Shown here: one piece after another, positions 45,126 through 55,453 of the stretch | Position numbering within the stretch: position 1 is the first letter of the stretch | Layout: every line of letters begins with the position of its first letter | Assembly (NCBI GenBank): GCA_017521195.1 | Contig: JAFXGP010000065.1 | Coordinates: 1 to 64,000 of the forward strand | DNA length: 64,000 nucleotides | Origin: Lachnospiraceae bacterium | GTDB taxonomy: Bacteria > Bacillota > Clostridia > Lachnospirales > Lachnospiraceae | Reading direction: 5' to 3' | Position numbers and translations under genes: made by a program | The notes under the pieces: model-generated | Databases searched by the model: none | Told to the model about the DNA's origin: nothing | The model's input: the letters and a program-made list of their open reading frames with translations, nothing else

Positions 45126-47771
45126 ATGGCTGAATTAACACCAATGATGCAGCAATATTTGAAAACCAAAGAAGAATATAAGGATTGCATCTTATTTTAC
45201 AGACTCGGCGACTTCTATGAAATGTTTTTTGAAGATGCTCTTACCGTAACCAAAGAACTGGAAATCACATTAACAGGTAAAAGCTGTGGTTTGGAAGAAC
45301 GCGCTCCTATGTGCGGAGTTCCTTATCATTCTGTAGACGGATATTTAAATAAATTAGTTTCCCGCGGATATAAAGTTGCCATCTGTGAACAGGTAGAAGA
45401 TCCTAAGTTAGCCAAAGGACTGGTAAAAAGAGAAGTTACAAGAATTGTAACTCCGGGAACCAATCTTAATATTACAGGAGACGAAAGCTGTAATAACTAC
45501 CTAATGAGCATCGCTTATTTTGATGGAAGAATCGGTATCTCCATCGCTGATGTTACTACAGGTGATTACTTTCTTACAGAAGTTGATTCCAACAAAAAAT
45601 TGTTGGATGAGATTATGAAATATGCTCCTAAGGAAATCATTTGTAACCAGGCCTTTTATGTCAGCGGCATTGATATTGATGATTTTAAAAGCAGACTTGA
45701 TATCAGTATTTCAGCTCTGGAACCTTATTTTTATGATGAAGACAACTGCCGGAAATGTCTTATGAATCACTTTAAAACCAATACATTAAGTGGTCTTGGC
45801 ATGGAAGATTTTCCCAGCGGTTTGATTGGTGCCGGTGCATTAATGCAATATTTGTATGAGACACAAAAAACTTCTCTGTCTCATTTTACCCACATTACTC
45901 CTTACGTCAGCAGTGCATATATGTTATTAGACAGTTCTACCAGAAGAAACCTGGAGTTATGTGAAACATTAAGAGAGAAACAGAAACGCGGTTCTCTTTT
46001 ATGGGTTTTAGATAAAACCAAAACTGCCATGGGGGGACGTCAGCTTCGTACCTGGATTGAACAGCCATTGATTCACAAAGAACAAATAGAGAAAAGACTG
46101 GATGCCGTAAGCGAACTTTGTAAAGATGGTGTCAGCAGAGATGAGATAAGAGAATATCTGAATCCGGTATATGATTTGGAAAGACTTCTCGGTAAGGTCA
46201 GCTATGGCTCTGCTAACCCAAGGGATTTGATTGCCTTCCGCAATTCTTTGCAAATGCTTCCTGCCATTAAGACCGTAGTTTCCGGATTCGAAAAAGAATA
46301 TCTGAAAGAATTAGCTGAACAAATCGATGAATTAAGAGATTTATGCGGCTTAATTGAAGCTTCCATTCTGGAAGAACCTCCTATTGCAACAAAAGAAGGA
46401 GGGCTTATTAAGGATGGATTCCATCCTCAGGTAGACAGTTTAAGACAGGCAAAAACCGAAGGAAAGAACTGGCTTGCCGCTCTGGAAGAAGAGGACAGGG
46501 AACGTACCGGAATCAAAAATCTGAAAATTAAATATAATAAAGTATTTGGTTATTATTTTGAAGTTACCAATTCCTTTAAAAATATGGTTCCCGAGGATTA
46601 TATTCGAAAACAGACTCTGACAAATGCGGAACGTTATACAACTGCCAAATTAAAGGAAATGGAAGACACCATTTTAAATGCAGAAGACAAATTGTATGCA
46701 CTGGAATATGAAATATTCTGTTCCATCCGAGATAAAATCGGAGAGGAAATCGAACGTATCCAGAAAACAGCTAAAGCACTGGCTGTATTGGATACTCTTT
46801 GTTCATTCTCTTTAGTGGCAGAACAAAATCGTTATGTAAGACCTAAATTAAACGAAAAAGGAATCATTAATATCAAAGAAGGACGTCATCCGGTGGTGGA
46901 AAAAATGATTGTAAATGATATGTTCATTAACAATGATACATATCTGGATAACAATAAACATTGTGTTTCCATCATTACCGGTCCTAACATGGCAGGAAAA
47001 TCAACGTATATGCGTCAAACAGCCTTGATTGTACTCATGGCTCAGATTGGTTGTTTCGTTCCGGCCACTTCTGCTAATATTGGTATTGTAGACCGTATTT
47101 TTACCCGTGTAGGAGCTTCTGATGACCTTGCCAGTGGTCAGAGTACCTTCATGGTAGAGATGAATGAAGTTGCTAATATTTTAAGAAACGCAACTTCTAA
47201 CAGTCTCTTAATTCTGGACGAAATCGGACGCGGAACTTCCACCTTTGATGGTCTAAGTATTGCCTGGGCGGTAATTGAACACATCAGCAATACCCGTATT
47301 TTAGGAGCTAAAACATTATTTGCAACCCATTACCATGAACTGACAGAATTAGAAGGTAAAATTAACAACGTAAATAATTACTGTATCGCTGTAAAAGAAC
47401 AGGGAGACGATATTGTATTCCTCCGTAAAATTGTAAAAGGAGGGGCAGATAAGAGTTATGGTATTCAGGTAGCAAAACTTGCCGGAGTTCCTGATATTGT
47501 AATTAATCGTGCCAAAGAAATCGTCGAACAATTAACCGACAATGATATTATTGAAAAAGTACAGAATATTTCCATTAATCCTACTTCTGCACAAAAAACT
47601 AAAACAAAGACCTATGATGAAGTAGATTTAACTCAGATGTCTTTATTCGACACTGTAAAAGACGAAGATATTATCAAGGAATTGATGGATATAAACATTT
47701 CAACTTTAACACCTTTAGATGCCTTAAATACCTTATATCAATTACAAAACAAATTAAAAAACCGTTGGTAG
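45126..47771 (+). CDS. mutS: DNA mismatch repair protein MutS
   Basis: An 881-residue mismatch-recognition ATPase. The mismatch-reading motif GDFYEMF lies near residue 26, the connector and lever domains follow, and the ATPase shows Walker A GPNMAGKST, ILDEIGRGTSTFDG and FATHYHEL. A C-terminal tail of about 100 residues is present. The ATG follows AGAAAGAGAG; the longer frame upstream lies inside the terminator and is not credible. mutL follows after 36 bp. Confidence 0.97.
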   Translation: MAELTPMMQQYLKTKEEYKDCILFYRLGDFYEMFFEDALTVTKELEITLTGKSCGLEERAPMCGVPYHSVDGYLNKLVSRGYKVAICEQVEDPKLAKGLVKREVTRIVTPGTNLNITGDESCNNYLMSIAYFDGRIGISIADVTTGDYFLTEVDSNKKLLDEIMKYAPKEIICNQAFYVSGIDIDDFKSRLDISISALEPYFYDEDNCRKCLMNHFKTNTLSGLGMEDFPSGLIGAGALMQYLYETQKTSLSHFTHITPYVSSAYMLLDSSTRRNLELCETLREKQKRGSLLWVLDKTKTAMGGRQLRTWIEQPLIHKEQIEKRLDAVSELCKDGVSRDEIREYLNPVYDLERLLGKVSYGSANPRDLIAFRNSLQMLPAIKTVVSGFEKEYLKELAEQIDELRDLCGLIEASILEEPPIATKEGGLIKDGFHPQVDSLRQAKTEGKNWLAALEEEDRERTGIKNLKIKYNKVFGYYFEVTNSFKNMVPEDYIRKQTLTNAERYTTAKLKEMEDTILNAEDKLYALEYEIFCSIRDKIGEEIERIQKTAKALAVLDTLCSFSLVAEQNRYVRPKLNEKGIINIKEGRHPVVEKMIVNDMFINNDTYLDNNKHCVSIITGPNMAGKSTYMRQTALIVLMAQIGCFVPATSANIGIVDRIFTRVGASDDLASGQSTFMVEMNEVANILRNATSNSLLILDEIGRGTSTFDGLSIAWAVIEHISNTRILGAKTLFATHYHELTELEGKINNVNNYCIAVKEQGDDIVFLRKIVKGGADKSYGIQVAKLAGVPDIVINRAKEIVEQLTDNDIIEKVQNISINPTSAQKTKTKTYDEVDLTQMSLFDTVKDEDIIKELMDINISTLTPLDALNTLYQLQNKLKNRW

Positions 47772-47791
47772 AACTTATCCGGAGTTCTGCC
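47767..47791 (+). other. hairpin between mutS and mutL
   Basis: GGTAGAAC (47767-47774) pairs with GTTCTGCC (47784-47791) with one wobble and a 9-base loop, and includes the mutS stop. There is no clear T-tract, so it is more likely an mRNA-stability hairpin than a strong terminator. Confidence 0.4.
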
Positions 47792-47807
47792 GATTCTTAA
47801 AGGAATT

Positions 47808-49667
47808 ATGAAAATTATGTCACGAATTCAATTATTAGATAATGCAACTATAGATAAAATTGCTGCCGGTGAAGTAGTGGAACGACCTTCCAGTGTCGTA
47901 AAAGAACTTGTAGAAAATGCTATTGATGCAGGTGCAACCGCAATCACTGTAGAAATAAAAGAAGGCGGTATTTCTTTTATCCGTGTTACCGATAACGGAA
48001 GCGGAATCCCTGAAGATCAGGTAAGAGAAGCCTTTCTCCGCCATGCCACCAGCAAAATCCGTACTTCAGAAGATTTAAATAATATTCATAGCTTAGGATT
48101 CAGGGGCGAAGCTTTATCCAGCATTTCCGCCGTAGCCCAAGTAGAAATTATGACAAAGACCAAAGATTCCCTTATGGGGGTTCATTATGCAGTCGAAGGC
48201 GGTAAAGAGACTGATTTCTCTCAGGTTGGTTTACCAAACGGTACTACAATTTTGGTAAAAAACCTTTTTTTCAATACACCTGCACGAAGAAAATTTTTGA
48301 AAACACCTACTACAGAAGGAGGATATATTGCAGATTTATGTGAACACCTTGCCATGAGTAAACCGGAAATTTCTTTTCAGTTTATCTCTAACAATCAGGT
48401 GAAATTCCATACCTCCGGCAATGGTGATATGCGGGAAATTATTTACCGTATTTTCGGAAAAGATTTTATAAAAGAAATCATCCCTATTGATTGCAAAGAT
48501 GACCACATTCACATGTACGGCTATCTCGGAAAGCCATCCCTGAACCGTTCTAACCGCAATTTTGAAAACTGCTTCATTAATGGAAGATATGTAAAAAGTA
48601 ATTTTTTATTCAAAGCCGTGGAAGAGGGCTACCATGCTTACCTGATGCAGCATAAATTTCCTTTTGTGGTTCTGTATTTTGAAATCGACACCGATAAAGT
48701 TGATGTAAATGTACACCCTACAAAGATGGATATCCGAATTACTGATAGCCGGAAATATTATGATTTTATTGTAAATTCCGTTTCCCGGACTTTACAACAA
48801 CAGGAAATGATTCCTGATATAGATCAGGATGAGGTGTTAAATCAAACTCCCAAAAAGGAAATCACAGAACGTACTGCTGTGCCGGAACCCTTTGAACAAA
48901 AGCGAATGGAAGAATACAAGGTAAAGGAAGATTTTTCTTATATCACAAATCGCTTATTTGGCGAAGAATCTTCTGTGCCCAATATCAAAACTCCTGTTTC
49001 TGCGCCGGACATCCAACCTCCTATGCCGGATATTAAAGCTCCTGTACAGATGAATTTCTTTGAAGAACGTATCTTAAAACAGGAGAATAAAGATAAATAC
49101 GAAATATTAGGTCAGATTTTCCAGACTTATTGGCTGGTATGTTATGAAGACAAATTACTATTTGTAGATCAACATGCTGCCCACGAAAAAGTAAAATATG
49201 AAAAACTTATGAATAGTCTTGAAAACGGAGAAATTTTATCCCAGACGTTGCAACCTCCTTTAGTCTTACATCTAACCCAAAAAGAGGAAGCGGCTCTGGA
49301 AGAATATCACTCTTATTTTGAAACTCTGGGTTTTGTATGGGAAGATTTTGGAAGCCATTCTATTGCCATGCGTGAAATGCCTATGGAACTTTATGGCAAA
49401 AGCGAGAAACGTTTTTTTGAGGAAATATTAGATGAGCTGATAGAAAACGGATGTAAAGGAACTCCGGAAGCAATTCAGGCAAAAATTGCTTCCATGGCAT
49501 GCAAATCTGCTGTGAAAGGGAATCAAACATTCACCGTTATGGAAATGAATGCTTTATTAGAACAACTTTTCGAGTTAGAAAATCCTTACCATTGCCCACA
49601 TGGAAGACCAACTATGATATCCATGAGTAAAACCGATTTGGAAAAGAAATTTAAACGAATTGTTTAA
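47808..49667 (+). CDS. mutL: DNA mismatch repair endonuclease MutL
   Basis: A 619-residue GHKL ATPase with ELVENAIDAG, DNGSGIP and GFRGEAL in the first 110 residues. The C-terminal endonuclease motif DQHAAHEKVKYE and the later CPHGRPT are intact, so this is a nicking MutL of the non-MutH type. The linker (about 340-420) is Pro/Glu rich. The start may be ATG 47808 or ATG 47817; AAAGGA (47799-47804) is close to the first and far from the second. Confidence 0.96.
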   Translation: MKIMSRIQLLDNATIDKIAAGEVVERPSSVVKELVENAIDAGATAITVEIKEGGISFIRVTDNGSGIPEDQVREAFLRHATSKIRTSEDLNNIHSLGFRGEALSSISAVAQVEIMTKTKDSLMGVHYAVEGGKETDFSQVGLPNGTTILVKNLFFNTPARRKFLKTPTTEGGYIADLCEHLAMSKPEISFQFISNNQVKFHTSGNGDMREIIYRIFGKDFIKEIIPIDCKDDHIHMYGYLGKPSLNRSNRNFENCFINGRYVKSNFLFKAVEEGYHAYLMQHKFPFVVLYFEIDTDKVDVNVHPTKMDIRITDSRKYYDFIVNSVSRTLQQQEMIPDIDQDEVLNQTPKKEITERTAVPEPFEQKRMEEYKVKEDFSYITNRLFGEESSVPNIKTPVSAPDIQPPMPDIKAPVQMNFFEERILKQENKDKYEILGQIFQTYWLVCYEDKLLFVDQHAAHEKVKYEKLMNSLENGEILSQTLQPPLVLHLTQKEEAALEEYHSYFETLGFVWEDFGSHSIAMREMPMELYGKSEKRFFEEILDELIENGCKGTPEAIQAKIASMACKSAVKGNQTFTVMEMNALLEQLFELENPYHCPHGRPTMISMSKTDLEKKFKRIV

Positions 49668-49676
49668 GGAGTCATT

Positions 49677-50618
49677 ATGGAAAAGAAGAAACTTATAGTT
49701 CTTACCGGACCTACCGCCGTAGGCAAAACTAAATTATCCATAGAACTTGCTAAGAGAATCGGCGGTGAAATTATATCTGCGGATTCCGCCCAGGTTTATA
49801 AACACATGGATATCGGTTCTGCCAAAATCAGACCGGAGGAAATGGAAGGAATACCTCATTATCTTGTAGATGAGTTAGAACCTTCGGAAGAATTTAACGT
49901 GGTGATTTTTCAACAGAAAACCAAACAATATATGCAGGAAATATACGAACGGGGTCATATTCCCATTCTCGTTGGCGGTACCGGTTTTTATATTCAGGCA
50001 GTTCTATACGATATTAACTTTTCCGTAGATGATGATAATCATCAAATCCGGGCAGAATTAGAATCTATTGCAGGAGAAAAAGGTGCCGAGTTTCTGCATG
50101 AAGAATTACGTAAAATAGATCCTGCTTCCGCAGATGCTATTCATGCAAATAACGTAAAGCGAGTCATCCGTGCTTTAGAGTACTACAAACTGACCGGACA
50201 AAGGATATCAGAACACAACGAAGAACAGCGAAAAAATGAAAGTCCTTATGATTTTTCTTATTTTGTCTTAAATGATCATCGTGATCTTTTATACGAAAGA
50301 ATTGATAAAAGAGTAGACGAAATGGTAACAGAAGGTCTTATCGAAGAAGTTAAATACTTAAAAGAATTAGGATACGACCGTTCGTATGTCTCCATGCAGG
50401 CATTGGGATACAAAGAAATTCTCAGTTACCTGGATGGTGAAATTTCTTTGGATAATGCTGTTTACGTTATAAAAAGAGATACAAGACATTTTGCCAAACG
50501 TCAGATTACCTGGTTCAAACGAGAAAAAGAGGTTATTTGGGTAAATAAACCCGAATTTAATTATAACAACAAAGAAATATTAGATTTTATGTGTCAACAT
50601 ATAAATCCTCAAAAATAA
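49677..50618 (+). CDS. miaA: tRNA dimethylallyltransferase
   Basis: A 313-residue P-loop prenyltransferase that adds a dimethylallyl group to A37 of tRNAs. The phosphate loop GPTAVGKT (10-17) and SADSAQVYKHMDIGSAK are intact, and the C-terminal QAL-x-YKE and ITWFKR regions are present. It starts nine bases after mutL with an AAGGAG site. Unlike many clostridia, no hfq gene follows. Confidence 0.97.
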   Translation: MEKKKLIVLTGPTAVGKTKLSIELAKRIGGEIISADSAQVYKHMDIGSAKIRPEEMEGIPHYLVDELEPSEEFNVVIFQQKTKQYMQEIYERGHIPILVGGTGFYIQAVLYDINFSVDDDNHQIRAELESIAGEKGAEFLHEELRKIDPASADAIHANNVKRVIRALEYYKLTGQRISEHNEEQRKNESPYDFSYFVLNDHRDLLYERIDKRVDEMVTEGLIEEVKYLKELGYDRSYVSMQALGYKEILSYLDGEISLDNAVYVIKRDTRHFAKRQITWFKREKEVIWVNKPEFNYNNKEILDFMCQHINPQK

Positions 50619-50657
50619 ATATTAATTTACTTTTTTAATAACCGGAAAGGAAATACT

Positions 50658-51932
50658 ATGTTACAGAAAATATACGAAGACTTAGGAATTACCCCTGAGG
50701 TATATGTTTTAGGCGAAGAAATTTTAAAAGAACTCAACCCCCGCTTTGACGAAATTGATAAGGTGGCAGAAATCAATCAATTAAAAGTTTTAAAAGCTTT
50801 GCAGGATTGTAAAGTAAGTGAAGCATGTCTCCTTGGAACCACAGGTTATGGTTATAACGATATTGGCCGCGATACTTTGGAAGAAGTATATGCTAAAGTA
50901 TTCCACACGGAAGATGCTCTGGTACGTCCTCAGATTACCTGCGGAACCCATGCTTTGGCGCTGGCATTAATGAGTAATTTACGTCCCGGAGACGAATTAT
51001 TAAGCCCTGTCGGAAAACCCTATGACACTTTGGAAGAAGTAATCGGAATCCGTGATAGCAAAGGTTCTCTGAAGGAATACGGAATCAGCTATTCACAAGT
51101 AGATTTACTTCCTGATGGTGGTTTCGACTACGATAATATTGCAAAAGCCATTAACGAAAAAACAAAACTGGTTACTATCCAGCGCTCCAAGGGATATCAG
51201 ACAAGACCTACTTTGTCCGTAACACGCATCGGAGAATTAATTTCCTTTATTAAAAAAATCAAACCGGATGTTATATGTATGGTAGACAACTGTTATGGTG
51301 AATTTGTAGAGACCATAGAACCCACTGATGTTGGTGCTGACATGGTAGTCGGTTCCCTGATTAAAAATCCGGGGGGCGGCCTTGCACCAATCGGCGGATA
51401 TATTGCCGGGAAAAAAGAATGTGTAGAAAATGCAGCTTACAGACTTACCAGCCCGGGGCTTGGAAAAGAAGTAGGTGCATCTTTAGGAATTTTATCTTCC
51501 TTCTACCAGGGATTGTTTTTAGCACCTACGGTAACTGCCGGAGCTTTAAAAGGTGCCATATTTGCTGCTAATCTATTTGAAAGAGCAGGTTTCAGTGTGG
51601 TTCCGAACAGTATCGAATCAAGACATGATATTATTCAGGCTGTAACATTCGGAACACCGGAAGGTGTTGTATCTTTCTGCGAAGGAATCCAGAAAGCAGC
51701 ACCTATTGACAGCTTTGTGACTCCGGAACCTTGGGATATGCCCGGATATGACAGTAAAGTAATCATGGCTGCCGGAGCCTTTGTTTCCGGTTCCTCCATC
51801 GAACTCAGTGCAGATGGTCCAATCAAACCTCCCTTTGCAGTATATTTCCAAGGCGGTTTAACCTGGCAACATGCAAAATTTGGAATTTTAACAGCTTATC
51901 AGTCTGTAAAAAATGCAGGATTAATTGATTAA
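50658..51932 (+). CDS. ynbB: methionine gamma-lyase-related PLP protein (YnbB family)
   Basis: A 424-residue PLP-dependent protein, previously named aluminium-resistance protein. GTTGYGYNDIGRD near residue 55 and the region VVGSLIKNPGGG, with the probable PLP lysine in SLIKNPG, identify the family. The substrate is unknown, although it is related to the Cys/Met enzymes. It is often next to miaA, as here, with 39 bp between them. An AAAGGAA site precedes the ATG. Confidence 0.9.
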   Translation: MLQKIYEDLGITPEVYVLGEEILKELNPRFDEIDKVAEINQLKVLKALQDCKVSEACLLGTTGYGYNDIGRDTLEEVYAKVFHTEDALVRPQITCGTHALALALMSNLRPGDELLSPVGKPYDTLEEVIGIRDSKGSLKEYGISYSQVDLLPDGGFDYDNIAKAINEKTKLVTIQRSKGYQTRPTLSVTRIGELISFIKKIKPDVICMVDNCYGEFVETIEPTDVGADMVVGSLIKNPGGGLAPIGGYIAGKKECVENAAYRLTSPGLGKEVGASLGILSSFYQGLFLAPTVTAGALKGAIFAANLFERAGFSVVPNSIESRHDIIQAVTFGTPEGVVSFCEGIQKAAPIDSFVTPEPWDMPGYDSKVIMAAGAFVSGSSIELSADGPIKPPFAVYFQGGLTWQHAKFGILTAYQSVKNAGLID

Positions 51933-52039
51933 GCTGTCGATTAAGGCGAAAAAAAATACCTTAACTTTATATACAGAAAGCACGAATTATGTTAATATAT
52001 CTAAGATAAAAATACAAACGAGAAAGGATTGGAATACCA

Positions 52040-52279
52040 ATGAAACACAAAAATAATTGGACCTGCCTGTTACTTATTTTGGCCGGGATTGTTTTAGGTG
52101 GCTTTATCGGTAATATGTTTCCTAACAGCTTTTTAAGTTTTGGACAAACCTTTGGTTTGACTTCTCCTGTAGTACTTGATTTGGGAATTTTGTGTATCAC
52201 CTTTGCCTTAACCATAAAAATTACCATTGCCAGTATTATTGGTATTATTTTAGGAATCATCATCTATCGTTTACTGTAA
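52040..52279 (+). CDS. DUF4321 small membrane protein
   Basis: A 79-residue protein with two hydrophobic spans (about 8-27 and 47-77) connected by a loop with FGQTFGLTSPVVLDLGI, which matches the DUF4321 pattern common next to radC and mreB in clostridia. Function unknown. An AAAGGA site precedes the ATG. Confidence 0.82.
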   Translation: MKHKNNWTCLLLILAGIVLGGFIGNMFPNSFLSFGQTFGLTSPVVLDLGILCITFALTIKITIASIIGIILGIIIYRLL

Positions 52280-52330
52280 CACTTTTAGGGGCAATATTTT
52301 CTTGCACGGAGAGAAGAGAAAGCAGGAATT

Positions 52331-53026
52331 ATGAATACTACCCCGAAAAATTGGGAGGATTTACTTCCCTATGAAAAATTTGAAATTTTCGGTGCCCAGT
52401 CACTGACTGACTCCGAATTATTGGCAATTATTATCCGTACCGGAACTAAAGATGCTAATTCCATCGAACTCGGAAAAAAAATTCTTAACCTAAGTAACGG
52501 ACGCGGCCAAACTAACGGACTTCTTTCTTTACAACATCTGACACTGGAAGAGTTGATGAAGATAAAAGGTATAGGAAAAGTAAAAGCTATCCGTATTAAA
52601 TGTGTGACGGAGTTTTCCAGAAGAATTGCCATGGAAACCTTTAAGAAAGGTATCCGTTTCGATAAACCGGCAACCATTGCCGATTATTATAAAGAACAAG
52701 TCAGACATCTGGAGGTCGAACAGGTTATTCTGGTTATGACTGATGGAAAAAATCAATTTTTAAAAGACTGTGTTCTTTCTATCGGAACCGTAAATATGTC
52801 TCTGATATCTCCTCGCGAAATATTCATGACTGCCTTAAAAGCACATGCAGTACATATTTTACTGGTTCACAATCATCCCAGCGGAGATCCGACTCCCAGC
52901 AGAGATGATATTGAAATCACAAAACGAATTCATGAAGCATCACAATTAATGAATATTCCTCTGGTAGATCATATTATTATCGGGGATAATACTTACATGA
53001 GTTTAAAAGAATTAAGATACATTTAA
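52331..53026 (+). CDS. radC: RadC/JAB-domain DNA repair-like protein
   Basis: A 231-residue protein with an N-terminal helix-hairpin-helix (LMKIKGIGKVKAIRIK) and a C-terminal JAB/MPN fold whose metal motif HNHPSGDPTPSRDD is intact. RadC is named for DNA repair, but its biochemical role is still uncertain. It precedes mreB by 21 bp, the usual order in Firmicutes. A distant GGAATT and AAAGCAGG site precedes the ATG. Confidence 0.93.
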   Translation: MNTTPKNWEDLLPYEKFEIFGAQSLTDSELLAIIIRTGTKDANSIELGKKILNLSNGRGQTNGLLSLQHLTLEELMKIKGIGKVKAIRIKCVTEFSRRIAMETFKKGIRFDKPATIADYYKEQVRHLEVEQVILVMTDGKNQFLKDCVLSIGTVNMSLISPREIFMTALKAHAVHILLVHNHPSGDPTPSRDDIEITKRIHEASQLMNIPLVDHIIIGDNTYMSLKELRYI

Positions 53027-53047
53027 CAAAGAGAAAGGAGCTTGACC

Positions 53048-54058
53048 ATGGCAAACAACGTATTTGGTATTGATCTTGGCACAAGTAACATTAAAATTTA
53101 TAATCGCGCAGACGATTCCGTGATGGTAGAAAAAAATATGATTGCCATCGAAAACAAAAAGACATTTTTCGCTTACGGTGACTCTGCATTTGATATGTAT
53201 GAAAAAGCACCCGGTAATATTGTAGCATCTTATCCCGTATGCAATGGTGTAATCGCAGATATTAAAAATATGGAAACATTGTTAAAATATTTTATCAATG
53301 ACCTTTCCGGCGGAAATATCAAACCATCTGATTACTATGTAGCAGTTCCTACAGATGTTACGGAAGTAGAAAAAAGAGCTTTCTATGATCTGATTAAAGA
53401 TGCCAATGTAAAAGCAAAGAAAATTATGGTAGTAGAAAAAGCCGTAGCAGATGGCTTAGGACTGGATATTGATGTAAAAAATTCTCAGGGTGTTTTAATC
53501 GTAAATGTTGGTTATGACACAACAGAAGTATCTATTCTTTCATTAGGCGGAATCGTTTTAAGCCGTTTAATCAAGATAGGCGGATTAAAATTTGATGAAG
53601 CTATAAAAAACGCGGTACGAAATGAATTCAGTCTTTTGATTGGTGGAAAAACAGCCGAAAAAGTAAAAATCAATTTGAAGGAATTGGAAAAAGCCGGTAA
53701 ACCTGCTGTTGTTTACGGACGTGACATTGTCAGCGGACTTCCGGTAGAACGTGAAATTCCTACAGCATTGGTTAATAAAGCTTTAATTGAAAGTTTCAAC
53801 ACTATTATTGACAGTATAAAAGTAATTCTGGAACGTACTCCACCGGAATTAGGTGCTGATATTTACAAACATGGTATTTATCTTACCGGCGGTGCTTCCC
53901 AAGTGAGTCACTTAGCTGAATTAATGGCAAAAGGCACCGGACTTAAAGTAAATGTCTGTGACAATCCTATCGAAAGTGTAGCCAGAGGTATCGCAAAAGT
54001 AATTAAAGACGATAACTATAAATCTGTAGCGTATTCCATTGAAGGGATGGGAAGATGA
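53048..54058 (+). CDS. mreB: rod-shape protein MreB/Mbl
   Basis: A 336-residue actin-like ATPase. The phosphate-1 motif GIDLGTSNIKI lies at the N terminus, and the VVEKAVADGLG and LTGGAS motifs are intact. It polymerises under the membrane and orients the wall machine. ATG 53048 is seven bases from GGAG (53037-53040); TTG 53042 overlaps that site. mreC overlaps its stop. The organism may contain other MreB paralogues, so assignment to MreB rather than Mbl is by position. Confidence 0.93.
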   Translation: MANNVFGIDLGTSNIKIYNRADDSVMVEKNMIAIENKKTFFAYGDSAFDMYEKAPGNIVASYPVCNGVIADIKNMETLLKYFINDLSGGNIKPSDYYVAVPTDVTEVEKRAFYDLIKDANVKAKKIMVVEKAVADGLGLDIDVKNSQGVLIVNVGYDTTEVSILSLGGIVLSRLIKIGGLKFDEAIKNAVRNEFSLLIGGKTAEKVKINLKELEKAGKPAVVYGRDIVSGLPVEREIPTALVNKALIESFNTIIDSIKVILERTPPELGADIYKHGIYLTGGASQVSHLAELMAKGTGLKVNVCDNPIESVARGIAKVIKDDNYKSVAYSIEGMGR

Positions 54059-54921
54059 GTCCTGTATTAAAAAGACCAAAGGAGAAATTTACGCTGCCAA
54101 GTAAATATCTCCTTTTTCTATTAACATGTGTATGTATTGCCATTATGATTTTATCTTTTAAAACACCGGCACTGAATACACCATTAAATTCCATAGCCGG
54201 AGTTCTTCTCGTTCCATTTCAGAATGGTATATCTGAAGTTGGTGGCTGGATATCCGATAAATCAGACCAACTTATGGAAATTAAAGATGTTTTAGAAGAA
54301 AATCAACGTTTGAAAGCAGAAGTGGACCGTTTAACAATTGAAAATACCAAGTTCCAACAGGAACGTTATGAATTAAACCAGTTACGTCAGCTTTTAAAGT
54401 TAGATGAAGAATACTCAGAATACGAAAAAATCGGTGCACAAATCATTGCCCGTGACTCCAGCAACTGGTTTTCTTCTTTTACCATCAACAAAGGCAGTAA
54501 TGATGGAATTCAAATTAATTGCAATGTTATGGCCGGAAGCGGTCTGGTTGGCAGAGTTACCGATGTAGGTCCTAATTATGCGAAAGTAACCAGTATTATT
54601 GAAGACAATAACAATACCAGTGGTTTATTGCTGTCCACAGGAGATCATCTCATTGTAACCGGTGATTTAACCACTATGCCCAAAGGTATGATTGCCTTTA
54701 ACAAACTTGTAGATAATGATAATAAAGCTGCAGTAGGAGATAAGATTGTTACCTCCAATATCAGCAATCACTATCTTCCGGGAATTTTAATTGGTTATAT
54801 TAGTAGTATCGAAACAGATTCCAATAATCTTACAAAATCCGGCACCTTGACAACTGCGGTGGATTTTGAACATTTAGAAGATGTATTGGTGATTATGGAA
54901 TTAAAACAGACCATTCAGTAA
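54055..54921 (+). CDS. mreC: rod-shape protein MreC
   Basis: A 288-residue protein with one membrane helix (about 19-37), a coiled coil (about 70-110) and two extracytoplasmic beta domains ending in VLVIMELK. It connects MreB with PBP2 and RodA in the elongasome. Its start overlaps the mreB stop (ATGA) and mreD follows ten bases later. Length and domain order are normal. Confidence 0.95.
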   Translation: MSPVLKRPKEKFTLPSKYLLFLLTCVCIAIMILSFKTPALNTPLNSIAGVLLVPFQNGISEVGGWISDKSDQLMEIKDVLEENQRLKAEVDRLTIENTKFQQERYELNQLRQLLKLDEEYSEYEKIGAQIIARDSSNWFSSFTINKGSNDGIQINCNVMAGSGLVGRVTDVGPNYAKVTSIIEDNNNTSGLLLSTGDHLIVTGDLTTMPKGMIAFNKLVDNDNKAAVGDKIVTSNISNHYLPGILIGYISSIETDSNNLTKSGTLTTAVDFEHLEDVLVIMELKQTIQ

Positions 54922-54931
54922 ACAGGAGGAT

Positions 54932-55453
54932 TTGATGCTTAGTGTATTAGTATGTATATTCTTTGTATTCATATGCTTTCTATTGCAAAGTACTGTTTTT
55001 CCCCACCTGGCTTTTGGTGGAATTATTCCTAATCTTATGATTGTAGTAACTGCTTCTTATGGTTTTATGAGAGGAAGGAAATCCGGGCTTTTAGTAGGTT
55101 TTTTTTCCGGACTTATCATGGATATCTTTTCTAGCGGTGTTCTTGGATTTTATGCCCTGATTTATATGTACATAGGATATTTAAACGGTGTTTTCAAAAA
55201 AATGTTTTTTCCGGAAGATATTAAACTTCCGATTGCTTTGATTATCGGAAGTGACTTCCTCTACAACATTATCATTTATGTTTTAATATTTTTATTAAAA
55301 GGAAGATTCCAATTCTCATACTATTTTCTTAATATAATTATTCCGGAAATGGTATATACCATTATTGTAACTTGCATACTTTATCCGCTTCTTTTATTGT
55401 TAGAAAACCTTTTGGAGCGGAGAGAAAAAGAAGGAGCTTCAAAAATTGTATAA
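54932..55453 (+). CDS. mreD: rod-shape protein MreD
   Basis: A 173-residue membrane protein with about five or six hydrophobic spans and the MRGRKSGLLVGFFSGLIMDIF segment typical of MreD. It is part of the elongasome. An AGGAGG site precedes the ATG. Its 3' end overlaps the start of the PBP2 gene by eight bases. Confidence 0.93.
   Translation: MMLSVLVCIFFVFICFLLQSTVFPHLAFGGIIPNLMIVVTASYGFMRGRKSGLLVGFFSGLIMDIFSSGVLGFYALIYMYIGYLNGVFKKMFFPEDIKLPIALIIGSDFLYNIIIYVLIFLLKGRFQFSYYFLNIIIPEMVYTIIVTCILYPLLLLLENLLERREKEGASKIV

Noticed and set aside
51941..51964. TTAAGG/CCTTAA hairpin after ynbB as terminator
   Set aside because: The stem is only six bp with a 12-base loop and a poor T-tract.
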